A DNA stretch of 64,000 nucleotides from positions 70,268,173 to 70,332,172 of the forward strand of contig CM037781.1 in NCBI GenBank assembly GCA_021229015.1. The letters are read 5' to 3'. Under the pieces are notes generated by a model. The model saw only the letters and a program-made list of their open reading frames with translations, was not told the DNA's origin and ran no database searches. Positions 51,906 to 64,000 of this stretch are shown in pieces. Numbering within the stretch: the stretch's first letter is position 1; every line of letters begins with the position of its first letter. The stretch is from Solen grandis (taxonomy: Eukaryota; Mollusca; Bivalvia; Adapedonta; Solenidae). Both the position numbers and the translations under genes were made by a program.

Positions 51906-54905
51906 GACTCTGAGAAAGGGTGACACCCAGATAAGGAGAGTGATTAAATAGAGGTTACAAAATCCCCGACACTCTCGAGTCACATCTGGTCTCCATAAAC
52001 CGACTCCTCCCACATTGTGACATTTGCCACATCGTTTAAGCATCAGCAGCGGAAAGTATCAGCAAAGTTGCCAGAACTCACAAAAATCCCAAGGGTTTCT
52101 CAAGTACTGTATTTCATAAACCCATGTATCATCTGTAGTCGTACACACAAGAATAACCTACCATGCTATACATCTCTAACTCCTCAATGAAGCTTAATTA
52201 TTCTCTGTACAAAGACTTCACCCAAATTCTACGCATTTCCTGCATTAGTAGACCTCCATTTGGCTTTACATTCTAAGGCTGTTAGACAGAATATTTTCCC
52301 TAACTGGCAGTTAATCCCCACCCCCCAGTCTTACAGTTAACCACTGACATAGGTGTCTGCTTCTCTCTGAAATATTTTTAAAAATTCATGCAGCCCTCCC
52401 ACCCCCACCCCAAGGTTTGATTTTCCTATTTTCCAAAAACTCGAGGACAGGTTCATGTTTTTTTCTTTCCCTTCAAATTACTAAAAGATTATTGAACACT
52501 TTACAACAATGAAAGAGTGAAATGCATTCAATCATAACCGACAAGAGATTTTGTATTTCAATACGGACAGATTCGAGAAAATGGTCCGAACAACAAACTG
52601 AGAATGATAACCCTCTATCAATTAACTAATAACCAGACTGTGTTAAAACCTGGGACCACATTCATCTGACAACCATACTGCTTAATGCTATACTTCTTAC
52701 ACATTGGCAAACATTAAGCAGCCCCCCCCCCCCACCCCCCAAGACTCAGAGCTGTCTGATTGGGGTTTCTGTGTTTGCTCATACAATATTGTATTTCAGA
52801 TTGAGGCTAAGCAATCTGCACAGCAAGAAAAATCCATTGTATCATATACTATTTAAAAGTTTTGTTCATGAATATTCATGAGATAACAGGTTAAATACTT
52901 AAATTTCATTTTTCTTTTATCTCTAAAAATAACAAAAAAGAAAATAATAAATATTTCATTTCTTAAAAAATATTTTAAGTGACTTACAAGATGATTTTCT
53001 TTTTGTTCACTTTGTCTCGTATTTAAATATTTCATAAAACAGGAATGATATTCGAGTGAAAAATGGCAAAAAACATTGTAAACATACCGATATCCAATCT
53101 ACTACATCCAATGATATTTGACAGATATATCCCAATTTATTTTCTCTTTTTCCTGTGAGCAACTTTCCACGTAAAATATCCACCAGCACATAAATTAATC
53201 ATACGATAATTCAAACCGTTTTTCCACGCTGTTTCACTTGATCATTCTCCTAGACGCATAACCTGTAATCCATATCCTATAACATTAACACACCGACAAA
53301 TTCCACTTCTTGTCTTAATTCTTTTGTAACCAGAAAACATCAACCAAATATTTCAATTTTCTGTCGACAACGATTCAGTCCACAAAGGCACAAACAATCA
53401 ATCGTCTCTCGGATTCTCACTTCACCGGTTCTCCCCCTGCTGCAGTAACAGCCCATGTGAAGGACTCCCCCAAAATACTAGTACTGCCACTAACGCTATG
53501 TGATCAACCATTTACCGTATTTTCTTCTTTAAACACCTCCTGTTCCTATGCATCCCCACCTCACTTAACAAGAAAATGCGTCTCTGTGACACTCAGATGC
53601 CCCACTGGTGTATGTTAATCACAACCAAATATTTGCTTGCATTTTTAAAAATTTATATCTTGATTTACATTTGCATCAAGTTTCGTGATGATATGAAGTC
53701 ATCCTCATAGTCATTAAAAAGCTAGAACACAAAGTAAAACCTGAGTTGTGACGGACAAACAAATGCACGCACAAAGAAACGGATTGACGCACATACCGAA
53801 AAATCTATACACCCCACAACACAGTGTTACCAGATTCTGAACCATGATCCAGTGGAAGTGTGGTTGGACTATAGATACTGAGGGCGTATACATGTCAAGT
53901 CCGTCCCATGTGCAAAGTACTGGTCCAACCCAGGAACTATTTTTAGGATTAGTTGTAAGATTATGTACAAACAATTTTAAAGAAATCTCTGATGGAGATC
54001 TTATGTTGATTGACACTAGTTAACCCTTTACCTCATGAATATTCATGTACAAATTTATTACTTGTTTAATAATAATTGACGGAACTTTAAATAATGTATG
54101 AAACTCATAATAGATTGTTTGTTCACTCTGTAAAGTAGGGTTTAACAAGACCACCACATGTCAATGCCAAAACTTGTCTCTTTTTCACTGTATTTTATTT
54201 TTTTTTGAAAGGGGAGATAAGTTTGGTCAAATGTACATAAGAGTTATGGCCCTTGATGGCAATGACAACACCAGAGTGATGACAATACCTGGACCTTTTT
54301 TTCTTTCCTTTTGAAAAACAGCCGAGCCAAAAATGTGCATTTAATATGGACTATACGGTTCCCCTCCTCAGTACAATCTCTCTCCTGCGGTTCCCTGCTT
54401 GCCTCTGTCACACTTCTCTACAGTAACAACAGCTGCAGTACCAGCAGAAAATCTTACCGATGAAACGTGCCAACTCGTCGCTAAAAACCCTAAACCCCTA
54501 TTCCCGTATGTTGAACACAGCGTAATTACTCACAACTAGAATAAATTCAATTGATATTTAATGAATTCGGCAACTCGAAAAGAGTATTTGAATCTTTGTA
54601 CAATAAAAAAACAGGTTGCATTCATTTTTACTGGTGCCATTAATTTTATTGGCATATTTGATATGGTAATTAAAATAATGCATAAGTATCAATTACATAA
54701 TAAATAATCACACACAGAAAAACAAGACACTTGTCACCTGCTGAAGCATGACAGAAGAAGTGTGGCAAACAGACAGAAAAAGGGGAAATACCTAAAAAAA
54801 TATTGATGCCAGAGTTATGGACCTTGTGAGTGATTATTTCTCTTGTCAAGCGCTGTCAATCAGCATGAGTAGAGTAGGAGTTCTTTCAGAAAAAAAAAAG
54901 CTTGA
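51906..54905. other. Intergenic, two palindromic motif copies
   Basis: ATGAATATTCAT at 52868 and 54035, a C-run at 52718-52738. No gene recognised. Confidence 0.45.
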
Positions 54906-55107
54906 CAGAATAAGTGAGACAGACAGGCGAGTGGACAGATGATGGAAAAGTGATCCCTATGTGTCACCTCTGCTTACAGCTACGTGGAAACAAAAATGAT
55001 AATATTTTGGTTGATAATCATTCAGTGACTGCTAATATTAACAAACTAATTGTATCATATCCTGCCCACCCTCTGTTCCTTCTTCTCAATAGGTGTATTT
55101 CATTCAA

Positions 55108-55325
55108 TTTCATCATCATCATCATCATCATCATCATATCATATCATCTCATCATCTCATCATCATCATCATCATACTAATCATCATCATCATCATCATA
55201 CTAATCATTATCATCATCACCATTCATCATCATCATCATCATAATCATAATCATCATTGTCACCATCATACTAATAATCATCATCACATCATCATCATCA
55301 TCATCATACTAATAAACATCATCAT
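55108..55325. repeat. (ATC)n microsatellite with ACTAATC interruptions
   Basis: CATCAT tract broken by CATACTAATCATC units; creates Ile/His/Ser-only frames. Confidence 0.9.
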
Positions 55326-55329
55326 TCTT

Positions 55330-55865
55330 GGGTTGGACTTGTTCTTTGGACATGGTAAATTTTAAACCCTAGCAGTCACCAGTAGCAGGGGACCAATGAA
55401 TCTCTCCACCTTCATATCCTCAGACAAACAAGACTACCCCTAAACCAGGCTGCCCTTGACAACCATTCTTTTTGATGACCTTGAACTCCAGGGCTCATCC
55501 TGACCTTGACATCATTCCAAAAATCTAAAACTAAGTTTTATTTCATTTTTTATTCGCGACAATATCTGGGCAATTATTAATAGTCAATAAGCAAGTCTCT
55601 TAATTAGTACAAAATAATTAACGACGTTTCATTAATTAGCTATACTCACATCATAAGTAGCAGTTGATTCTGGTTTTTGTTTCAAACAATTAAACAATTT
55701 GTATTTATACCACTGCTTATCTTCAAATTACTTCATAAACTGCGCTCCAAGCAAACATCTGTTGTCACTTAAGATTTTTGCAATATTTTCTTTTTGTTTC
55801 AATACCGTATTAATCCTAGAAATAAATCGCTTCAAATATAAAAACCTCTCCTTTTCTCCAAACCT
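55330..55865. other. Intergenic sequence
   Basis: Nothing recognised. Confidence 0.4.
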
Positions 55866-55867
55866 TT

Positions 55868-56150
55868 TATTTGTTTGTTTATTGAGTTTAACATCCCACC
55901 AACATATTTCAGTCATTTGGAGACAATTCTACATGATACAGATATATGCTGCCACACTGCAGTATCACGCGTAGACATGTGGCATGATACCACACCCAGT
56001 CACATTATCATGACACCGGGCCAACCAGTCCTACAAATACCCTTAGATGCTGCGTGCCAGGCAAGGGAGCTATACCACTACCATTTTATCGACTCTGATA
56101 AATTGCAGCCAAGGATTTAACCCTTGACCTCTAGATTCTGTGGCCCTCCT
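55868..56150 (-). repeat. Composite SINE/dispersed repeat
   Basis: Colinear with 45930-46200 (GCTGCCACACTGCAGTATCACG, GGCATGATACCACACCCAGTC, then CAACCAGTCCTAC and an eroded tRNA-like head). Confidence 0.6.
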
Positions 56151-56639
56151 TTTTAACTTGAGGATACAGTATAATTAGCCTTACACAATTACACACAAAC
56201 AGTGCTGCTTACACTACCCACATGCACCGCCAGCCTGCAAAAACAATTTGAGATTATACGGTAATCATTTTTTTCTAAATCACAGAAATGCTCAATCCAT
56301 ATTGTTTCAAGGAGCCCGATTAGTAGGCCTTACGAGCCACTGACAAAATCTAATATCTCACCTGGAGGCACATTGCTCTGACATGCCACAGACAAGAGGC
56401 ATGATACCACACATGCACACATGCCGCCATTAACTTGATGTTATGACATAACTATATCTTCATATCATTTTATTTTACTTAAGATTTGTTTATTCGTCTC
56501 TTTCTGGCCAATAATGTCTCCTGTTAATTTAGTATCACAAGACCAGTTACCATGATACCACTCTAGTTTTTGATACCAGTCTGTATTCCACGTATTATAT
56601 TTCACAAGATACAAGACATATTGTCACATTATTGTGTCA

Positions 56640-57460
56640 CATGATACATGACATATCATCATATAATGTTATCACATGATATCAGAGCTACTGTCAGATC
56701 ATGGTGACACCATGCTTAACCATGACCCAACATCCAAGGTTGACCATTGTGTAACCATGGTCAGCTCACCCATGGCTGAGCAGGCTTGACTATGGTGCCA
56801 TTTAACAAAAATGTTAAACTACGCTTTACCTATGTTCAACCATGTCTCCACAGCCATGGTTAACGATGGTTTAACAAGGGTTCAACCATGGATAACAAGG
56901 TCCCAGTTAGCAGTGGAAATGATCAAACCTTATCCTGTCACACAACACACAGCATCGTCATATAACTTTGCCACATGATACCAAAGATATTGTCACATAA
57001 TTCAGTCACATGATACCAGATATTGTCACATGATTTGTCACATGATACCAAAGAAATTGTCACAAAATTCAGTCACATGATACCAGATAACTGTCACATG
57101 GTTTTGTCACATGACACCAGATATTGTTTCATGATCAAACTCTGCCCTGTCACATGTTGCCAAAGATAATGTCACATGACTTTGTCACATGACACCAGAT
57201 ATTGTCACATGATCAAAACCACACCCTGTCAGATGATTTTCATTTTTTTGTCACATGACACCAGATAATGTCACATGATTTTGTCACATGACACCAGATA
57301 TTGTCTCATTTTTTTTTGTCACAAGACACCAGATAATGTCACATGATTTTGTCACACGACACCAGATATTGTCTCAATTTTTTTGCTCACATGACACCAG
57401 ATAACGTCACATGATTATGTCGCATGATCAAAACCCCACCCTATCACATGATATCAGATG
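56640..57460 (+). repeat. Irregular tandem repeat of TGTCACATGA..CCAGATA
   Basis: About 20 diverged units of roughly 35-45 bp built from GTCACATGACACCAGATA and GTCACATGATTTT. Within it, 56705-56905 is a different block rich in AACCATGG/CCATGGTTAAC words. Confidence 0.8.
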
Positions 57461-57461
57461 A

Positions 57462-58200
57462 TGTACCACTCTCAAGCTGACAGTGCCTCCAACTTAACTG
57501 AAATCTTCATCTTATTTTAGCAGTGCTATATACTATAAACATAAGATCAACAATGTTATATGTATAAGGCTATAATCTACCAAAACAAGAGCACTCACTA
57601 ATGTCTTCTGCTCAGTTTCCATGGCAACAACAATTGAAACGCAAGGTTTTATTGTCGGTATCGCTGATAGCAGCACTTGTTGTTACATGTTATGAGAGAC
57701 CTGACGTATGTTCCCTCATACATCCCTGTACCATCACTCAAATATGCCACCAAGGACATGAAAAATACATCGAAACCTATTACGTGACTCGGAAAAATGA
57801 CAAGTTACGAAGAAGTCTTAAGTCCCCCACTGCAGACTATTATTTCTTTCCAGCACACTTGGAATTCTCTTGAGATGGAAAATGTAATAGTAGAGAGTTA
57901 TGGAGTATAGAGATATTAAGGTAATGTCCCTGTAATGGTTCCGCTACATTTCGGACCTCATGGCCTTTCATGGAGATAACCAAGGTTTCCTAATGTTTCA
58001 TTAGGGTACCTTGGTTTTCTTGGAAGAGATTAAGAAGTCCAAGATGTGACTTTATCTCATATTGGCTCATTTTGATGCCTTGGCACGCAGGGCAGACCCT
58101 GATCCTTCCAGGTGATGTCTGATCCACACCTCCTTGTTTTAATCATGTACAACATTACTGGTTAGAAAAATCTACTTATTCTACATGGCATATAGAAATT
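57462..58200. other. Intergenic with dispersed repeat copy
   Basis: 57945-58040 matches 44085-44180. A 90-codon frame at 57601-57873 is not convincing as a gene. Confidence 0.45.
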
Positions 58201-58214
58201 CCTTGTTTTATATA

Positions 58215-58665
58215 CCATGGGAGGTTTATTCAATAACACAATGCCAGGCTGTTAATGGCAGGTGGTTGCTAAAAGGAGGTTTATCAAAAACATGTCAGCC
58301 ATTTAAGGCAGGTGGTTGCTAAATGGAGCTTAATCAAAAACACAATGTCAGGCCATTAAAAGGCAGGTGGTTGCTAAATGGAGGTATATCAAAAACACAA
58401 TGCCAGGCCATTTAAAGGCAGGTGGTTGCTAAATGGAGGTATATCAAAAACACAATGCCAGGCCATTAAAAAGGCAGGTGGTTGCTAAATGGAGGTATAT
58501 CAAAAACACAATGCCAGGCCATTTAAGGCAGGTGGTTGCTAAATGGAGGTATATCAAAAACACAATGCCAGGCCATTAAAAAAGCAGGTGGTTGCTTAAT
58601 ATATGTTAATAAATAACACAATGTCAAGCCATTTATGGTAAGTGGGTATATACTAAATGGAGATG
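58215..58665 (+). repeat. 55-bp minisatellite, about eight units
   Basis: GGTGGTTGCT anchors at 58261, 58311, 58366, 58421, 58477, 58531 and 58587. Consensus words are AATGGAGGTATATCAAAAAC and ACAATGCCAGGCCATT. Confidence 0.9.
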
Positions 58666-58669
58666 AAAT

Positions 58670-61600
58670 CTGTAATACAATGTTACAGAAAAAATCTGTT
58701 GCTTCATGTCAAATTTAATGAACTGTTACCTGATTTTCACCAAATCGTACAATTGTACATGAATATTCATGAGGTCAAGGGGTTATACTAAAACTTCCAT
58801 GAACGAAACTGAATGAAGCACCGAGAGATTCAGCAAAGACGGCATAAAAAATTCCACGAGACAGAAGCGGCCATAACTATAGAAAACACCTGCGTCTTGA
58901 CGCAGCCGAAAAATCCAAATATTTCCTCCATGCTTTTTTGCGTTGTCTAAAGGGTTTCCGAGACGACCAGATGTGACAGAGGCATCATGGGAATGCAGGG
59001 AGATCAGTAATTAGAGGTAATGACGTCTACATCGATATCTTACACTGTCACAATGATCCCCCCCCCCCTTCCCTAAAACTGATGCAGAAACTCTACAGTC
59101 ACATTCCTTGTTAAGGGTTTTCTTCTTAAGTAGTCCATCAAGTTTTGTAACATTCTGAGCTGTGCAGTTGAACCAGATCAAAGCCCCACCAGCATGAACA
59201 TACGAGAATTGTTAGACACTCTGTTAATCACCCAGGATAGAGTTTGTTGTTGTTTTTGTTTGTTTGTTGTTATTGGTTGCTTTTTGGGGGGGGGAAGCAG
59301 ACATTCCGAAAAGTGCCTGTCTGTTTGACCTGACTGGTGATTTCTATTTTTGGTCCTTTTTTTTTTTTTTTTCCCCCCCTCCGGTTGGAAGAGGACCCAT
59401 TATAACCTTCCCTTCAATTTGGGGACTTTTGCACAATTTATTATAATAAGGGAAAAAATAGTCAATAAATTAGAGCAAATCTAAGAAATGAATGCAAAGG
59501 ATACATATTTAACAGGCCTCGTGTTCTCAAAAACAAAATGGTACTCAAGTATGATTTTCATACTTGTGCTCAAACTATGCCCATAAGTTTCAACAAGATT
59601 TGAGTATGATCTGAGAACACGCGGCCATTTTATAAAAGCTGCCTAAGTGAAAAATTCTATAAATTTACATTTTGGCCACACCTCAAACCATTTTTTTTTC
59701 CTTTTATATAATATTCAATTGAAATTTTTACATTCAAATTGGAAAAAAATATATATTTCCTAGCATTGCAAATATAGCCAAATATTAGCTGAAAAAACTG
59801 CTGAGAAAAAACAACAGAAAAACACTTCTACCTGCTTCAAGAAGTATCTGAGAGTATTTCCACATCCACTCCAAAGCCAGTCCATAAAGTATATATAAAT
59901 ATATCCCCTACTTAAATCTGCAATCCGGGAATCAAAAACATTCCCATTGTTTGAATTCATGAAAATCCTATTCCGTCTGGTTAATATCCAACAAGATTTC
60001 TGAAATCCAAACACCACTCCACTCCAAACGCCTCATCTAAAATTCATTACTTTCACGACATCAGCCGAAAGGCCAATATACCATATGCTTACTATCACAA
60101 CATTTCCCCCACAATTCCTCTGCCCTCAGGCTATTTTTAGCTTGTCACATGACCAGGGTCATAATGACATGCAATAACCCCTCTAGGCTATAAATAGAAA
60201 ATATGTGTTGCCAGGCAACCGGTCTCCTTTGGAACCCCTCAGGTTATATTGACCATCATAATTAGAAGTACTGCAGACAATCACTTTATTTTATTGTTTT
60301 TCTCAACAATCAGTCTGCTCACTGTTCAGATAGGACTTGTTTGTGTGTGTGTGTTGAATTAGTAAATAATCATCAAAAAGTGGCGTAATCTGATTACAAG
60401 TTTCATGTCTATTTTCATCAAAGTCTTTTTGTTTGATAATGCAGAAAGGAGAAATAGCGAGAGAGTAAATGTTACTGGGAAAAAAAATTTAAATGTGATA
60501 ATTGGCATTTTTTTTATATATATACATTTCACAAAAATCTCTTTTTGACATTATTTACTATATATATATATTAAACTGAACTTTTTGTGACTACATAAAG
60601 CTGGGCTTTTTTCCCCTTAATCCTTCTCATGTTCATAAGAATCTTCCCTTATGAAAATTTCTTTAAATTTTTAATTCATCAAAACTCCCCCCCCCCCCCC
60701 CCCCCAACCTGCCATTTACTTACCCAATTTTGAGTTTTCTTTCTCCACCAAACTATGGTACTCATATCAGCTTCCCGGTCATAAACAAATAAATTTTTAA
60801 TTTGCCCTCTTGTCTAAATAAACTGTCGTCTATCTTAATTCTACCAATATACAAGTTGCTATTACGGACTACCTTTCTTTCTTTGAGATCAATTATTTTG
60901 AACAATTACTTACAAATTCTTTGCATTTTTTTTCATCTTACAGATACATTATGTATTTAGCACTCACCTGCAGATTACAACTTTGCGGTGTTGAAGAATG
61001 CTTTTCAGTCTTTCATTGGAATGTCTGTTTCCTGAAAGAATGTAAAAATAAAGTTTTATTTTATTTATCTTCCTTCTCAAATATACATTCGAGTTATTTA
61101 TAGATTCATCTTATCATGATCTTTCTTTTTTTTTTTCCTTTTATAAACATCACTAATGGTGATTAATGCCCCCACCCAGTGCTTTGTCACAGAACATGAA
61201 GATTTTTCCATTGGATAATGCTTTTTGGCAAATTCTTAATCAAAACAAAAGTGTTCTTTGTGACGGAAAAGGTTGATGGACACACAGACCCTTTATAGTT
61301 ATGAATGGGTACAGAGTTGAGGAAAAACAACAATTGTAACCCCAGTTACAATCTCAGTAGACACCCTGGGTATATAACAAATGTTTTTAATTTCATGCAA
61401 TTCTACAGTATTTATTAAAACATGATTTTCTTCTTTGAAATTCTACCCCCCCTATGGGGAGCCTCAATTAATCATGATGTCATTTTATTTCGACGAACAA
61501 CGCCTCCGTATTCACCAAATTCTTTCTCGTACATGTCTCTGTAAAAATCTATTCATCAGATTTAATATGATATCACCAGTAAATAACCAAACTTAAATTC

Positions 61601-61885
61601 TGAAAGGGAGAGAAAAATCTCTAAAAATATCTCAAAAACCTTCAAATTTTTACCCGAAAGTTAGTCTACTCCATCTTAATTCTGCCTGAAGATGAGAAAT
61701 AGCCTATCCCACATAGCTAATTATATCATCAACCCAGGAACCATTTCAAAATACATCCATTCTACTTCCTATTTAAGACGGGAGTTTTTTGCCTCAGCAT
61801 TTATAAATACATTTCTCACGACGTTTTCTTACCTTCATGACATAAATCACAGACTGTAATGGTAGCTGTTTCCATTAATTAGTCC
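58670..61885. other. Intergenic, no recognised genes
   Basis: ATGAATATTCAT at 58759. C-, T- and G-runs at 59056, 59285-59294, 59359-59380 and 60687-60706. No coding evidence. Confidence 0.45.
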
Positions 61886-61887
61886 TT

Positions 61888-62110
61888 TCTCTCTCTCTCT
61901 CTGACCCCTCTATCTCTCTCTCCCTCATCTCTCTCTCTCTCTCTCTCTCTCTCTGACCTTCCTCCATTCAATCTCTCTCTCTCTTTCTAACTTCTACCTT
62001 TCTCCATTTAATCTTTCTATCAATTTCTCTGACTTCTCTCCCTCTCTTCATCTATCTCTCTCTCTGACTTTCATTCTCCATACTCTCTCTCTCTCTCTCT
62101 CTCTCTGTTC
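61888..62110. repeat. (CT)n microsatellite cluster
   Basis: Several CT runs separated by TCTGACTTC-like spacers. Confidence 0.9.
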
Positions 62111-63055
62111 CACTTTTACCTTTTCTCCAATCTTCTCATGCCAGTTCTCAAAATATCTGGGAGTCACACAGCCAAAGAAATACTGACATTTTTGAGCCCA
62201 AAAGGTCTTTATATTATCATGCAGGACAGGAGACTTGTCTCACTGAAATTTATAAATTGAGGTTTGCAAGGAGCTATTGCAAAGTGTAAAGCATTCCCTT
62301 CTGATTATAATCCCCCCTCCCAAATATGCCTGTCCAAAACTTAACATGCAATAAAAGTTCTGCCAAACTTTGTCAGTCTCCAAGACAGTGAGTGAAGATT
62401 TATATTTCCTGAATATTATTTTCCTCCGCCTGGATTTAGGGATGTCCAATTTTCTTATCACCAGAAAAAACAACAAAAAAACTAACAATACGAAAAACTA
62501 ACCCCCCTAAAAATCACAAAAAAAAATCACAAAAAATCACAAAAATAATGACCCCAAAAAATCATAAAGAAATACTCGCACAAAAAAAGACTCATTTATC
62601 CCTTTGAAAAAAAAATCAAAAACACAATAATTATATACTTATAAAACTAAAAATTAACACTTTTTTCAAGAGGAAGGGGTGAATCGAGGTTTGTTTTGCA
62701 ACCTTAAATGTATTTTAATAGGGGGGATTCATTTTAAAACAGCAAAGCCCTGGGCATGTCTGAATGCGGTTCTAGAGTACTTAAAATTAAATGTCAAAGT
62801 GTATTTAAATTTCTCAGAAAACTCTACAGTAGCAAGCCAATATTTCATTTTTTGCTGAGTGAAGATATCTTGCTATCATTATTTTAAGATTCTATCTTCC
62901 GGCCAGGCATACCAGCCCTGATAATTAGAATGTTTTCAACAAAATTCTTCATGCAGAATGACAGGCATTTTGGTCGATGATCAACATTTTACTCTATCTT
63001 GGACTGCTGTAATACCATGTGAGCCTGAAAGAAAATATAATTCTGAACACATTTT
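62111..63055. other. Intergenic sequence
   Basis: 62500-62580 has repeated AAAAATCACA words; no gene. Confidence 0.45.
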
Positions 63056-63059
63056 CCCT

Positions 63060-63790
63060 AGATCATAATCCCTGGTGACCTACTTTTTGACCCCTCATGA
63101 CCCAGTTTTGAGCTCATCTGAGACGCAGTGATGACCAAACATTATAAATGAATTCAATAGAGCTAGGTTTGGCCAAAGACATGGCCTCTTAAGTGTTCAC
63201 AAAGTTTTTCTAGGATCTTCTAGGATTTTACATAGTGACCAACTTTTGACCCCACAAATTGTCTCAGTTTCAAGCATGTCAAGAAACATTTTTACAAAGT
63301 TCCCTGAAAGATTTTCTAAAATTTTACCACGTGACCCCATTTTTTCATCCCACATTACCTTATTTGGAACTCATGCAAGATATCATAGACACAAGCATTC
63401 TGACCAAATTTCATGTTGTTGTTGTTGTATTGGGGTTTACCGTCGCTGCGATAGTATTTCAATCATATAGCGACGTCCAGCTAATTACAGGTGGAGGAAG
63501 ACCCCGAGTACACAGAGGTACTCGGGTAGAACCACCAGCTGGAAGGCTTCCTCACATGAAAAATCCGTAGTCCCTACTGAGATTCGAACCCACAGCGGTG
63601 AGGGGCTGAGAGATTTTTAGTCCACGACTGTAACCGCTCAGCCACGCCCCCCCTCCCCCCCCCCCCCCCCCCAATTTCATGAAAATTCGCCAAAAAAAAA
63701 AAGGGGGGGGGGGGGCTCCTATAGTGCTGATAATTTTTTTCTAAGATTTTGACCTTGTGACCTATTTTTTAACCCATTCAACCTCTATAT
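63060..63790. repeat. Degenerate repeats of GTGACCTA(C)TTTTTGACCC, split by a SINE
   Basis: Three to four units of about 110-130 bp with GTGACCTACTTTTTGACCC, GACCAAACATT / GACCAAATTTCATG and TTTTCTAGGAT words. It resembles the right part of the element ending at 42645, so it is probably an old relative. Confidence 0.5.
63416..63672 (-). mobile_element. tRNA-derived SINE with 9-bp target duplication
   Basis: (TTG)n, TATTGGGGTTTACCGTCGCTG, SINE body, then TAGTCCACGACTGTAACCGC and CAGCCACGC, followed by a C-run. AATTTCATG flanks it at 63407-63415 and 63673-63681. Confidence 0.85.
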
Positions 63791-64000
63791 TGATGATGTA
63801 CAATGGACAACAGACAATCAAAGTGCACAATACGCTGAAAGACTGCCAGCAGGATTTAAATGCCAAACTAGCTATACACGTAATTCTAACTTCAGTGTTT
63901 AAGCTGGGTTAATCTCGATATAGGCTACAGTAATGTGACGTAATATGACACGTATTTGCTAGTTTTAAGTCAGCTGAACTTGATCTTTGTTTCATGATAA

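Noticed and set aside
51618..52043. N-terminal hydrophobic half of a 406-residue protein
   Set aside because: It comes from a GA/CT-rich tract fused by chance to the LINE C frame; the junction coincides with the LINE 5' truncation.
55050..55365. His/Ile/Ser-rich proteins
   Set aside because: Translation of an (ATC)n microsatellite.
57601..57873. 90-residue protein with a hydrophobic N-terminal region
   Set aside because: No splice context, no recognisable domain, flanked by repeats; length is within chance expectation for this many bases.

Overview
This is a eukaryotic, repeat-dominated, AT-rich animal window, most likely from a marine mollusc and probably a bivalve. The evidence is one gene with GT/AG introns, several non-LTR retrotransposons, tRNA-headed SINEs, many MITE-like elements and abundant microsatellites and minisatellites. 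The species assignment is inference from repeat style and was not checked against any database. There are no bacterial operons, CRISPR arrays or convincing stand-alone tRNA genes.

Layout. 0-8.6 kb: AT-rich intergenic DNA with a clean 410-bp MITE, LINE 3'-end debris and SINE debris. 8.6-16.5 kb: a nearly complete minus-strand LINE (ORF1, endonuclease, RT, C-terminal zinc knuckle). It is broken by a second 5'-truncated LINE (9.26-12.31 kb) and by a SINE with a 14-bp target duplication. 17.1-18.1 kb: an older RT relic. 18.76-27.08 kb: the only convincing host gene, reconstructed here from seven plus-strand exons with compatible phases. It encodes a secreted protein of about 311 residues (signal peptide, CTLD-like half-module, WSC domain, C-type-lectin-like domain).

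27.1-31.36 kb: immediately behind that gene lies a compact block of at least six tightly packed, intronless, AT-rich genes. Its left boundary is a 135-bp nested palindrome. Several genes look like structural or membrane genes of a virus-like linear element: a coiled-coil plus beta-rich head, membrane-anchored products, and a divergent promoter in a 16-bp spacer. Two genes carry frameshifts, so the copy is probably a decaying endogenised element. A 20-nt palindromic repeat is inserted in coding frame in two genes. The block runs into a scaffold gap of exactly 100 N (31362-31461), which may hide the rest of the element. This is the most interesting part of the window.

31.5-64 kb: no supported host exons. 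The region is a mosaic of tRNA-derived SINEs, TTAA-bounded MITEs, a non-autonomous element carrying seven 165-bp repeats, a 59-bp hairpin satellite, 33-, 40-, 55- and about 40-bp minisatellites, one more 5'-truncated LINE (50.1-51.6 kb), and six copies of a conserved palindromic motif centred on ATGAATATTCAT.

The genes do not form a common pathway. The lectin-like gene is a host secreted protein, and everything else with coding capacity is selfish or virus-like DNA.
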